Assembly: GCA_015232865.1 (NCBI GenBank)
Contig: JADFYU010000055.1
Span: 1-15,575, forward strand
Reading direction: 5' to 3'
DNA from: Magnetococcales bacterium
GTDB taxonomy: Bacteria > Pseudomonadota > Magnetococcia > Magnetococcales > UBA8363
DNA: 15,575 nucleotides
Positions within the stretch are counted from its first letter, which is position 1; each line of letters starts with the position of its first letter. This document shows, piece after piece, positions 1 to 6,914 of this stretch. A model generated the notes under the pieces. The model did no database searches, had not been told where the DNA came from, and saw only the letters and a list, made by a program, of their open reading frames with translations. Made by a program: the position numbers and the translations under genes.

Positions 1-111
1 ATTCTCCTTCATGAAAAAGGTGACTCCTTAGAAGGTTGAAATTCAATCTTATCTCACTGAGGAGTCTACCTTTTTCTTTGAAATTATGCCATCAGGTTGC
101 AGGATTTAGGT
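1..111 (+). repeat. Left 111-bp terminal inverted repeat
   Basis: The first 111 bases are the reverse complement of the last 111 bases of the window, with a single difference (T at 78 opposite the base at 15498). Identity stops sharply after the shared GGATTTAGGT: the next base differs on the two sides, which gives a clean inner boundary. The repeat contains a long hairpin at 14-75, a small palindrome TTGAAATTCAA at 36-46 and another, TTCATGAA, at 8-15. It carries no gene of its own. It may be the inner end of a larger insertion element whose remainder lies outside the window, or a short hairpin element in its own right. Confidence 0.93.
14..75. terminator. Hairpin in left repeat, possible bidirectional terminator
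   Basis: The arm at 14-30 (A-tract, then GGTGACTCC) pairs with 58-75 (GGAGTCTACC, then a T-tract). The stem is about 17 bp with one bulged base (67) and one G-T pair, and encloses a loop that itself holds the palindrome TTGAAATTCAA. A-tract upstream and T-tract downstream would let the same stem act as an intrinsic terminator on either strand. It could equally be a structural end of a mobile element; sequence alone does not decide. Confidence 0.5.
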
Positions 112-343
112 CATAAAAAAATATGGTGGAAGTGTTCCGATGGGCATGTTTGGCAAGCGGTAATATCCAGCAGGAAGTGGTACAGGTTGTCCATATTGCT
201 CAGGAAAAAAAGCAACTCCCGAAAGAAATTTTGCAACAAGCTTTCCAGAGCTTGCCAAACAGTGGCATCCGACGAAAAATGGTGAGAGGAAACCATCGGA
301 TTATCCACCACATAGCGGCAAAAAAGTATGGTGGGTCTGTTCA
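97..343 (+). pseudogene. 5' fragment of zinc-ribbon array gene, cut by the repeat and frameshifted
   Basis: Directly after the repeat boundary at 111/112 the + strand reads HKKIWWKCSDGHVWQAVISSR, the second half of a zinc-ribbon unit of the kind repeated downstream. The unit's first half (the usual WHPTKNG..P.DVTxGS part) is missing, replaced by repeat sequence. The codons up to about 174 are in one frame. From about 176 the homology continues in the next frame (SGTGCPYCSGKK, then PELAKQWHPTKNG, then KKVWWVCSMGHEW) without a stop into the large open frame that begins at 344. Restoring one base near 175-177 gives exactly the spacing seen in the other units (R, four residues, GCPYC). This is therefore the decayed or mis-sequenced front of the following gene. 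The only start-like codon before it, TTG at 97, lies inside the repeat. Confidence 0.7.
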
Positions 344-1837
344 ATGGGTCATGAATGGCAAACTTCCTTGCTTGCACGTGCCAAAGGGAGTGGGTGCCGT
401 TACTGTAATCGGAGAATGATTGCTCCGGAACGATCGTTGGGTCATAGAAATCCGGAGTTGATAGAAGAGTGGAATTATGCAAAAAACGGTTCCCTGACTC
501 CGTTTGACGTTACTTTCGGATCGGATCAAAAAGTCTGGTGGATTTGCAAATCCGGTCATGAATGGCAAGCCATAATCAATAACCGGGTTCAAAAAAAAGG
601 ATGCCCCTACTGTTCCGGCCGATTGGTCACGGAGGAAAAATCCCTGGCGGTCCGTTTTCCATATCTTATCGAGGAGTGGAACACACAGAGGAATGGCGGT
701 CTATCCTCATTTGAGGTGTCGGCCAAAAGCCCAAAGAGACGCTGGTGGAAATGCTCTTTTGGGCATGAGTGGGAAAGCAGCCCGTATGAACGTGCTTCCA
801 TGAAAATGTGTCCCTACTGCTCTGGCCAGAGACCAAGTGACGATAACAATATCGGGATCCTGTTTCCAAATTTGAAAAAGGAATGGCATCAGACGAAAAA
901 TGGTTCTCTGACTCCTACCCAGGTAACTTCGGGAAGTGGCCGGAGGGTTTGGTGGATCTGTCGGGAAGGGCATGAGTGGCAGGCCATTATCGCCAATAGG
1001 GTCAGAGGCACTAACTGTCCTCACTGCCATCAGTCCAAACGTCAATTAAGTACCAGACCACGTTCTAATTTCCTCGATATCATTCAAAAACAGCATGATC
1101 AGGTTGACCTTAACCAATTTCATGAACAAAGGATCCGAGATAAAGAAGAAAGTGCATCGGATTTTTTGTACAAAGCGGCCTTGGTCAAAAGCGTAGAGGT
1201 GATCAACTCTCTTCGGGGGCGTCTGAAGGAACATGAGAACCGACTTACGCATGGTGAAACCATCGAACGAGAATTTCGTGTTACCACCCAAGATCGTATC
1301 AAGTTGAGAAAGGAGGTGAGCCGTTTTAAAAAACAGCTTCAACAAAGAACGCGAGAACGTGACGGAGTCAGGGAGGAGCTTGAAGGGACCAAACGGATTT
1401 TGAGAAAAACATCCTCCGATCTGGAAAAGGTCTCCGGTCTTTATGAAGAATCAACTGAAACGATCAGAAAAAAGAACGGGAAGATCCAGGAGCTTCGGCA
1501 GCATTTTAAGTCATTGAGCAAGGAGGTAAGAACTACAGCCGTCTGTGAGTCTGATTTCCAAGGCGATCAAGCTGGTTATGATTTTTCAAGACTTGCCAGA
1601 AAAGTCACTCCGGATTTGCCCATCAACCCCGTCATACCGGTAGAAGAGTCGTTTGGTGAAGAGGGAATCGTCTGCCTTGTCTGTGGCGTGCAACTTCCGG
1701 CTCTGGTCTGGCATCTGAAAGTTTCCCACGGCATGACGCCAGATTTTTACCGAAACCATTTTGATCTGCCCGACAATTTTCCTCTTCAGGTCGATGTACG
1801 ACCTGATATCTCCAATAAATCGGTAGAGGGTCCATGA
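344..1837 (+). CDS. Zinc-ribbon array / coiled-coil / MucR-type zinc-finger protein
   Basis: I recognise repeated zinc-ribbon units of the DUF4379 (PF14311) type: C-x3-H-x-W followed by CPYC. Three complete units lie at residues about 35-91, 98-159 and 170-228, and the tail of a further unit at 1-21. Residues about 245-395 are rich in charged heptads and predicted to be coiled coil. Residues 444-480 (C444, C447, H457, H462, then GMTPDFYR and LPDNFP) match the DNA-binding finger of MucR/Ros regulators. The ATG at 344 lies in the middle of a unit, so it is not the ancestral start; coding homology runs upstream to 112 with a frameshift near 176. The stop overlaps the next start as ATGA. Zinc-dependent nucleic-acid binding, with oligomerisation through the coiled coil, is a likely role; the target is unknown. 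Free-standing MucR is usually about 140 aa, so this is an unusually large architecture. Confidence 0.8.
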   Translation: MGHEWQTSLLARAKGSGCRYCNRRMIAPERSLGHRNPELIEEWNYAKNGSLTPFDVTFGSDQKVWWICKSGHEWQAIINNRVQKKGCPYCSGRLVTEEKSLAVRFPYLIEEWNTQRNGGLSSFEVSAKSPKRRWWKCSFGHEWESSPYERASMKMCPYCSGQRPSDDNNIGILFPNLKKEWHQTKNGSLTPTQVTSGSGRRVWWICREGHEWQAIIANRVRGTNCPHCHQSKRQLSTRPRSNFLDIIQKQHDQVDLNQFHEQRIRDKEESASDFLYKAALVKSVEVINSLRGRLKEHENRLTHGETIEREFRVTTQDRIKLRKEVSRFKKQLQQRTRERDGVREELEGTKRILRKTSSDLEKVSGLYEESTETIRKKNGKIQELRQHFKSLSKEVRTTAVCESDFQGDQAGYDFSRLARKVTPDLPINPVIPVEESFGEEGIVCLVCGVQLPALVWHLKVSHGMTPDFYRNHFDLPDNFPLQVDVRPDISNKSVEGP

Positions 1838-3141
1838 AGGAGATGTCGAATATTCTGGCGGTAAGATTCCCAGAGCTTTCCAAAGAGTGGGACTACTCCA
1901 GGAACAACGGTCTGACCCCCCATGATATCCGCTGCTGGTCACACAGGAAGGTATGGTGGAAATGCAATCACAACCATTTTTGGCAAAGCACGGTCGCTCA
2001 TCGCTCCTCCGGTAAGAACTGTCCCTATTGCTCCGGACACAGAGCTTGTAAGGACAATTGTCTCCAGACGAAAAATCCGAAAATTGCCAAGGAGTGGCAT
2101 CCTCGGAAGAACCATCCACTGAAGCCTTCGGAGGTAACGCCTGGGAGCAACAGGAAAGTCTGGTGGAGATGCTCGAAAGGTCATGAATGGGAGGCAAAAA
2201 TCGCAAATCGGCATTATGGCCGTCAATGTCCCTACTGTTCCGGGAAAAGGTTTACCGTTGAACACTCACTGGCCCACAAAAAACCGAAACTGGCCGCACA
2301 ATGGGACTACGAGAGAAATGGCGATCTTACGCCGTATGATGTTCGCTATACCAGCCGGGTGTTCGTTTGGTGGATCTGTGAAAAAGGACATCGCTGGAAA
2401 AAGAGCCTCCATGCTCGTTCGGGAAACAAAGGATGCCCCTACTGTTCCGGCAAACTGTTTTCAAAAGATCGTTCTATTGCCGTACGGTTACCTCATCTGG
2501 TGAAAGAGTGGGATTTTGAGAGAAACGGTGCAATGACACCGCACAATACGAGTTACGGAAGTGGTGTGAAGGTTTGGTGGAAATGTGCAAACAATCATCG
2601 ATGGAGTACACCCCCCCAATCACGAAATCGAGGGAACAATTGCCCGTACTGCAGTGGAAGAAAAGCCAGTAGGGAGCGAAGCCTCGGCTTGTTGCGCCCG
2701 GAGTTGGTACCGGAATGGCACCCGACGAGGAATAGGGATGTTACACCTTTCTCGGTGACATGTGGAAGCAATAAAACGGCTTATTGGATCTGTATGAATG
2801 GGCATGAGTGGTGCGCAAAGATCATTTCCCGAGCAAAAGGACACGGATGCAGAAAATGCCACATTGCAAAAATGATTCAACAACGGAAAAATAAAATCAA
2901 TGTCGAAAAACACCCGGATCGTGATCGTGCTGATGTGGAGATTATTCCCACTCTTCCCACTGAAGATGAAATTTTAACATGCTTGATATGTGGTGAGGAA
3001 TTCAGATCCTTGCTATGGCATATCAAGGTTTCGCACGCCATGACACCGGATCTATACAGAGAGCGGTTTTCTCTTCCTAACGATTTTCCAATGGCGATCT
3101 TATCGGTTGAAAGGAGTTCCCATGCAAGAATTACAATTTGA
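1834..3141 (+). CDS. Five-unit zinc-ribbon array protein with C-terminal MucR-type finger
   Basis: The 435-aa product has five zinc-ribbon units (about residues 9-69, 78-137, 149-206, 215-274, 286-342), each with WW/YWxC-x3-H-x-W and then CPYC or a CxxC variant (CRKC in unit five). After a basic linker (343-365) a MucR/Ros-like finger occupies 383-420: C383, C386, H396, H401, AMTPDLYRE and LPNDFPM. It lacks the coiled coil of the upstream paralogue but has the same order of zinc domains, so the two are probably an ancient duplication. The ATG at 1834 overlaps the previous stop by 4 nt, suggesting translational coupling; the alternative ATG at 1843 has a purine-rich stretch too close to serve as a ribosome site. 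The protein is soluble, with no signal peptide or membrane segment. DNA or RNA binding is inferred from the zinc domains; no enzymatic domain is visible. Confidence 0.85.
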   Translation: MKEMSNILAVRFPELSKEWDYSRNNGLTPHDIRCWSHRKVWWKCNHNHFWQSTVAHRSSGKNCPYCSGHRACKDNCLQTKNPKIAKEWHPRKNHPLKPSEVTPGSNRKVWWRCSKGHEWEAKIANRHYGRQCPYCSGKRFTVEHSLAHKKPKLAAQWDYERNGDLTPYDVRYTSRVFVWWICEKGHRWKKSLHARSGNKGCPYCSGKLFSKDRSIAVRLPHLVKEWDFERNGAMTPHNTSYGSGVKVWWKCANNHRWSTPPQSRNRGNNCPYCSGRKASRERSLGLLRPELVPEWHPTRNRDVTPFSVTCGSNKTAYWICMNGHEWCAKIISRAKGHGCRKCHIAKMIQQRKNKINVEKHPDRDRADVEIIPTLPTEDEILTCLICGEEFRSLLWHIKVSHAMTPDLYRERFSLPNDFPMAILSVERSSHARITI

Positions 3142-3376
3142 ATTGATCTGCCCAGTATGCGGGTTCGTCCCCAGTATGAATAAGAAAAAAAGGGGGAGGG
3201 CGTTACGGAACCATTTTCGTCTGCAACATAAGCTGGTTCCAGACCGCAAGGGTTTTCTCCATTCGATGAGTGGAGAGTCGCCGAAGATTACCGATTTTAA
3301 GGGGGCAAGAAAAGAATCCGTTGGTGCCCCCAGGTTTGTTACAGGCGGTCTTCCGGGACAAGGTAGGAAGAGATGA
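3122..3376 (+). CDS. Small C2H2 zinc-finger protein
   Basis: The product is 84 aa. C10-x2-C13 and H31-x4-H36 form a plausible C2H2 site. The stretch after the first histidine (H-x4-H-x-L-x-P-D) mirrors the MucR-like fingers of the two preceding proteins (H-x4-H-x-M-x-P-D), but the loop between cysteines and histidines is longer (17 residues instead of 9) and lysine/arginine rich. The C-terminal half is basic and low in complexity (ends GQGRKR). The ATG at 3122 follows AAAGGAG at a good distance and lies 20 nt inside the preceding gene; an earlier TTG at 3107 is less likely. It closes the three-gene zinc operon. Function unknown; a small DNA-binding partner is the simplest reading. Confidence 0.7.
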   Translation: MQELQFELICPVCGFVPSMNKKKRGRALRNHFRLQHKLVPDRKGFLHSMSGESPKITDFKGARKESVGAPRFVTGGLPGQGRKR

Positions 3377-3380
3377 TTTT
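3349..3380 (+). terminator. Weak intrinsic-terminator-like structure
   Basis: TCTTCC (3349-3354) can pair with GGAAGA (3366-3371), followed a few bases later by a run of seven T. It overlaps the end of the small zinc-finger gene and would end the three-gene operon before the oppositely oriented phage genes. The stem is only 6 bp, so this is a weak call. Confidence 0.25.
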
Positions 3381-3401
3381 TTTCTTGGGGCGTGCCGTGG
3401 T

Positions 3402-3623
3402 CTACACAAAATAGACCAGGGCATTGCCTCCTCGTTGTTTTTTCGTAGCCAGGCCAGCGATCACGGTAACCATATCACCAGGGCGAAGGACACCCTTTGT
3501 TGAGACCTCTATTTTGCCGGAAGTGGTTGCCACCACCACATCGGTACCGGAAACAGAGATCACCCGGCCAGCAATCTCTCCATCCGTCTGTATCAGCCAT
3601 TGTAACTCTTTAACCAATGACAT
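3402..3623 (-). CDS. Small beta-rich phage-type protein
   Basis: The product is 73 aa. It starts at the ATG at 3623, preceded by GGAG inside the end of the upstream tail gene, with a 14-nt overlap. After a short helix (VKELQWLIQ) the chain alternates short hydrophobic strands with glycine/threonine turns (GRVISVSGTDVVVAT, then PGDMVTVIAGLAT), as expected for a small beta barrel of OB or SH3 type. No catalytic motif, signal peptide or membrane segment is seen. Its tight coupling to the tail-hub-like gene suggests a structural or assembly accessory of the same phage module. Exact family not recognised. Confidence 0.6.
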   Translation of the reverse strand: MSLVKELQWLIQTDGEIAGRVISVSGTDVVVATTSGKIEVSTKGVLRPGDMVTVIAGLATKKQRGGNALVYFV

Positions 3624-5058
3624 GGCGTATCAACTCCAAAGCTGTTGTCAGAACAACCCCGTTCACCTCATGACCAACGGAGGTCACCTTGCCTCGCCAG
3701 GAGCGTCCCATCATGGCATCGTGGACTTCAACCAACTGGCCGGGCATGATTCCGGGGATGAAGATGCAGGTGAGAGAAACCTCCTGGAGCCCTTCTCCAG
3801 AGTCAATCTCGGCCCGGCCTCTGGAGAGCATAGCCCCGGTGGTGGATAAAAGGGGATTGGAGATGTCTGACCCGATAAACTCACCATCCCCCCGTTGACA
3901 GATAATCTGACCGGCTCCAACCTGTTCTCCGGAATGCCCCGTCGCTTGTACAGTAATCGGAAAACTATCCAACCCGGCCACAGTTTTAGGGAGTGTGAGC
4001 CCACACGATTGAGCGTGAATTGTACAGGTGATCCGAGCAATGGCAACCCCAGAACTAACTGCTGTAACTGTATCGCCGTCAGCTTCCAGGGATAGAGAGC
4101 CGAGATCGGTTCCCACCCAGATTACGGAATCAATGGTGCTGACCGGCTGGCTCAGTCGAGTTCTGTTGCTGTTGTCAAATACGATATCTTGGGTGATCTG
4201 ATAGGACTGATCCGCATTGTGGAAAATGGATCCAGAAGAAGAGGAGATACCGATATTGCTGATGGTGGGATCTGCATGCACCAAGAAATGGGCTGTTGTT
4301 CCGCCATAGAAAACGGTCCGTCCCCGGTTTAACCCATCAGACCGGCTATCAATCTGAATGGACAGGTTACCATTTGCTGGCAGATATCCTCTAACAGCCA
4401 CTCGGTTAATCCGTTCTCGAGTCACATAAGACTCTTGGCTGGATAGATTATCATCAGCATCCGTTAGCACATGGTCTACAACGGTTCTATCCCATTGGGG
4501 AACAGCTACAGGAAACCTGTGACGGACTCTCAGAGATCCATTGGGCAGGGTCTCAACTAGACCACCAGCGGTTTCAGCAATGGTACGAACAACCTCAATG
4601 GGGGAGGCATCAAAGACCGAGAGCCTTTCAGCCGGGATGGCCCAATCTACCAGATCCCAATGGATGGACTCTCCAACAGCCTCTTCAGCCGCCGTTTTGG
4701 AAGTCGTTGCTGTCACCCAGGCTTTTTCCATGGGTTTGGCCAGAGGAAATGCAAATCTGGCTGTGGGGCTGATAACAGACAGAACCATTTGAGGCCGAGA
4801 AACGCCATTTCGGTTCAGTGTTTTGTTGTCTACCATCATGGAAAACGTTTCACCGCCCAACTCAATGGTGATGGAGTCACCCACCTGAACCGTTTGGTAG
4901 GAGGCCAAGTCACCAAGTTCCAGGGAACCGGTCCAGGCGTAATCTCCTTCAGCAATTGCCAAATTGGCTGATAACACGCTGATAGAACCACCAGAATATA
5001 GAACCTTGATTTGAGGATCTGGTGAGAGAGTCATCGACCTGCTCGGCATCCATACCAA
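3610..5058 (-). CDS. Phage tail/baseplate-hub-like protein, probably lacking its N-terminus
   Basis: The 482-aa product is almost wholly beta-rich, with no membrane segments. The C-terminal section (about 430-482: PGQLVEVHDAMMGRSWRGKVTSVGHEV and a final TTALELIR strand) has the layout of late-control/baseplate-hub proteins, where a strand pair built around PGxLVxV and W.GxVxSV ends the domain. A segment near 290-345 with TVTAVSSGVAIARITC resembles a bacterial Ig-like (Big2-type) domain. The start is doubtful: a TTG at 5058, or ATGs at 5049 and 5034, follow a TAG only eight codons upstream of the TTG, and the chain begins in the middle of a beta domain. The upstream sequence reads instead as the broken recombinase on the other strand, so the gene has probably lost its 5' part in a rearrangement. 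Tail identity is a motif-level inference. Confidence 0.55.
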   Translation of the reverse strand: MVWMPSRSMTLSPDPQIKVLYSGGSISVLSANLAIAEGDYAWTGSLELGDLASYQTVQVGDSITIELGGETFSMMVDNKTLNRNGVSRPQMVLSVISPTARFAFPLAKPMEKAWVTATTSKTAAEEAVGESIHWDLVDWAIPAERLSVFDASPIEVVRTIAETAGGLVETLPNGSLRVRHRFPVAVPQWDRTVVDHVLTDADDNLSSQESYVTRERINRVAVRGYLPANGNLSIQIDSRSDGLNRGRTVFYGGTTAHFLVHADPTISNIGISSSSGSIFHNADQSYQITQDIVFDNSNRTRLSQPVSTIDSVIWVGTDLGSLSLEADGDTVTAVSSGVAIARITCTIHAQSCGLTLPKTVAGLDSFPITVQATGHSGEQVGAGQIICQRGDGEFIGSDISNPLLSTTGAMLSRGRAEIDSGEGLQEVSLTCIFIPGIMPGQLVEVHDAMMGRSWRGKVTSVGHEVNGVVLTTALELIRHVIG

Positions 5059-5074
5059 ACGTGGTGAAAGCGAG

Positions 5075-6163
5075 GTGATGGCCTATGCCTGGGATCTGGA
5101 GACCCGGTCGTTGATGGATTTTTCCAAGCTGGTGGAGAGGTTCGAACGCAACAATGTCACCTTCGTCAGTGTGACCCAGCACTTCAACACCACCAGTTCC
5201 ATGGGGCGGCTTACCCTCAATATTTTGCTCTCATTTTCGCAGTTTGAGCGAGAGCTTTCTGCAGAGAGGATTTGGGACAAGATCGCCGCCTCTCGCAGAC
5301 GGGGCATCTGGATGGGGGGGCACCCACCGTTGGGTTATGATGTTCGAGACCGCAAGTTGATCATCAACGAGACCGAAGCCGAACTGGTCCGGCACATTTT
5401 CAAGCGATACATCCAGATCGGCTCATCCTCCAATCTGGCCAGGGAGTTGGCGGAGCAGGGGTGCATGACCAAATCCTGGACCTCCAAGACGGGACGAGTC
5501 CGAGAGGGCAAACTTTTTGACAGGGGGGTGCTGTTTCGAATCCTCAACAACCGGGTCTATATCGGTGATGCGGTCCACAAGGAGAACATCTATCCCGGAG
5601 AACATGCCGCCATCATTGATCGGACGGATTGGGATCGCGTCCAAACCATCTTGGCCACCAACACCCACCAGCGGGCCAATCGCTCTCGGGCCCAGACCGC
5701 CGCTCCCCTCAAAGGTATTCTACGGTGTGGTTCCTGCGGCAGAGCCATGGCACCTAGCCACACCCGCAAGGGAGGACGGCTCTACCGCTATTACATCTGC
5801 CAAAATGCCATCAACAACGGCTACGACGCATGCCCGCTCAAAACGGTTGCAGCACGGGAAATCGAAGGGATCGTCCTTGGACAGCTACACGCTTTGGTTC
5901 AAACGCCGGAGATGGTGATTAACACCTGGAGAGTCGCCAAAACCGACGAGGAGGGTATCACGGAACGGGAAGTTATCGAAGCCTTGCAGACCCTTGATCC
6001 GGTGTGGGAATCCCTGTTTCCCGGCGAACAGCACCGGCTGGTGCAATTGTTGGTGAAGCGGGTGACGGTCAATACAAACGATATCGAGCTCCGCCTGCGA
6101 GGAGAGGGGATTGACACATTGGTTCGGGATTTGATCAACAACGACAAGGAGAAAGCGGCATGA
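5075..6163 (+). CDS. Large serine recombinase, N-terminally truncated
   Basis: This belongs to the large serine integrase/resolvase family. Residues about 10-70 (TRSLMDFSKLVERF, FVSVTQHFNTTSSMGRLTLN, LLSFSQFERELSAERI) are the second half of the catalytic domain. About 80-190 is the Recombinase domain (PPLGYDV, the ILNNRVYIG region). About 210-265 is the zinc beta-ribbon (CGSCG, then C of YYICQN and C of ACPL). The first roughly 85 residues, with the catalytic serine and its early arginine, are absent. The DR[LS][TS]RS motif reads DLETRS, so one of the paired arginines is also lost. In-frame homology may extend up to about 5027, and a stop lies at 5012. Strand exchange is therefore not expected. 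The last codons overlap the next gene as ATGA. It is probably the relic of an integrative element's integrase. Confidence 0.82.
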   Translation: MMAYAWDLETRSLMDFSKLVERFERNNVTFVSVTQHFNTTSSMGRLTLNILLSFSQFERELSAERIWDKIAASRRRGIWMGGHPPLGYDVRDRKLIINETEAELVRHIFKRYIQIGSSSNLARELAEQGCMTKSWTSKTGRVREGKLFDRGVLFRILNNRVYIGDAVHKENIYPGEHAAIIDRTDWDRVQTILATNTHQRANRSRAQTAAPLKGILRCGSCGRAMAPSHTRKGGRLYRYYICQNAINNGYDACPLKTVAAREIEGIVLGQLHALVQTPEMVINTWRVAKTDEEGITEREVIEALQTLDPVWESLFPGEQHRLVQLLVKRVTVNTNDIELRLRGEGIDTLVRDLINNDKEKAA

Positions 6164-6585
6164 CCAACGCCAGGATGAGCCGAGACGGCAAGACCATCAT
6201 CATAAAAATTCCCTATCGATTTCGCCGTACCGGCGGTCGCAAGGAGATTATCGCCCCGGAGGGGGCCGATTCGGCCTTTCTGCCAGAGAGTAGGCCAGAT
6301 GAGACATTGATACGCGCCCTGGTCAAAGGTTTTCGCTGGCGGGACATGATGGAGAGCGGGCAGATTGGCTCGATCAAGGAGTTGGCGGAGAAGGAAGAAA
6401 TCGACCCATCCTATCTGGCACGCACCATGAGACTGACCCTGCTGGCCCCCGATATCGTCGAAGCCATTTTGGACGGGCGACAGCCGGAATCGATCGCGGT
6501 CAAGAAGCTACGAACCCCATTTCCGGCAGAGTGGGAAGAACAGCGTTCCCTTTGGGGAATGGGGGATTCAGGCCAAGAGGGGTAA
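6160..6585 (+). CDS. HTH protein paired with serine recombinase
   Basis: The product is 141 aa and starts in a 4-nt ATGA overlap with the recombinase stop. Residues about 70-92 (SIKELAEKEEIDPSYLARTMRL) form a clear helix-turn-helix of the KorB/ParB-like kind, followed by TLLAPDIVEAILDGRQP. Genes with this arrangement are commonly seen directly downstream of large serine recombinases in alphaproteobacteria, in my recollection of that gene pair, and probably encode a DNA-binding accessory or regulator of the recombinase. The N-terminal part (KTIIIKIPYRFRRTGGRKEII) is basic and beta-like. The gene looks intact although its partner is truncated. Specific function unproven. Confidence 0.78.
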   Translation: MTNARMSRDGKTIIIKIPYRFRRTGGRKEIIAPEGADSAFLPESRPDETLIRALVKGFRWRDMMESGQIGSIKELAEKEEIDPSYLARTMRLTLLAPDIVEAILDGRQPESIAVKKLRTPFPAEWEEQRSLWGMGDSGQEG

Positions 6586-6657
6586 TTGTCCTTTTCTGTT
6601 CTAAAATAACCGTTTATGGTCCGTGTCGTTTGTAACCTCTATAAAGGATAACGCCTC

Positions 6658-6882
6658 ATGGACAATACCGTTTCTCTCACCATGGACCAACTGGACACCA
6701 TTAACCGCAGCATCAATAAGGCAATGGCCGTGGCTCAGATCCTGGCCAATTGCGGTTCCGGCACTCGCCACGAACCAGAACAGCCGGACGCGACTGACCT
6801 GTTTTTGGTGATGCAGGTGGTGCTGGAGGAGATGGAGAAGGTTTGGGAAATCACGAAGACGCTGGGAGATGGGCCGAAATAG
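6658..6882 (+). CDS. Small acidic helical protein downstream of the recombinase pair
   Basis: The product is 74 aa, from an ATG with AAAGGA nine bases upstream (6643-6648). The chain looks mainly helical: LTMDQLDTINRSINKAMAVAQIL, a polar linker (GTRHEPEQPDATD), then LFLVMQVVLEEMEKVWEIT. There are no cysteines beyond one, no signal peptide and no known motif. A helical-hairpin protein that dimerises is plausible. The gene is separated from the HTH gene by 72 bp that hold this ribosome site and no convincing promoter, so it could be cotranscribed. It faces the defence operon convergently across about 30 bp. Function unknown. Confidence 0.6.
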   Translation: MDNTVSLTMDQLDTINRSINKAMAVAQILANCGSGTRHEPEQPDATDLFLVMQVVLEEMEKVWEITKTLGDGPK

Positions 6883-6914
6883 AGTCTTTAAGGCTAGCTC
6901 GAATGAAAATGGGG

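Noticed and set aside
1..111. Integron attC-like site, because of the hairpin
   Set aside because: No RYYYAAC/GTTRRRY core pair is present and no integron integrase is seen in the window.
1586..2206. Long open frame on the - strand (206 aa) opposite the zinc-array genes
   Set aside because: It is the antisense of two well-supported zinc-ribbon genes, spans their junction, and its translation has no domain-like pattern; open antisense frames are common opposite CxxC/W-rich repeats.
344..2860. Regular spacing of about 190-210 bp that could suggest a tandem repeat or CRISPR-like array
   Set aside because: The periodicity comes from repeated zinc-ribbon codons (CPYC, GHEW); the nucleotide copies are divergent and in frame, with no short identical repeats or spacers.
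4949..5182. 77-aa open frame on the - strand across the recombinase/tail junction
   Set aside because: It lies antisense to the recombinase in a different frame from the tail gene, and has no ribosome site or recognisable motif.
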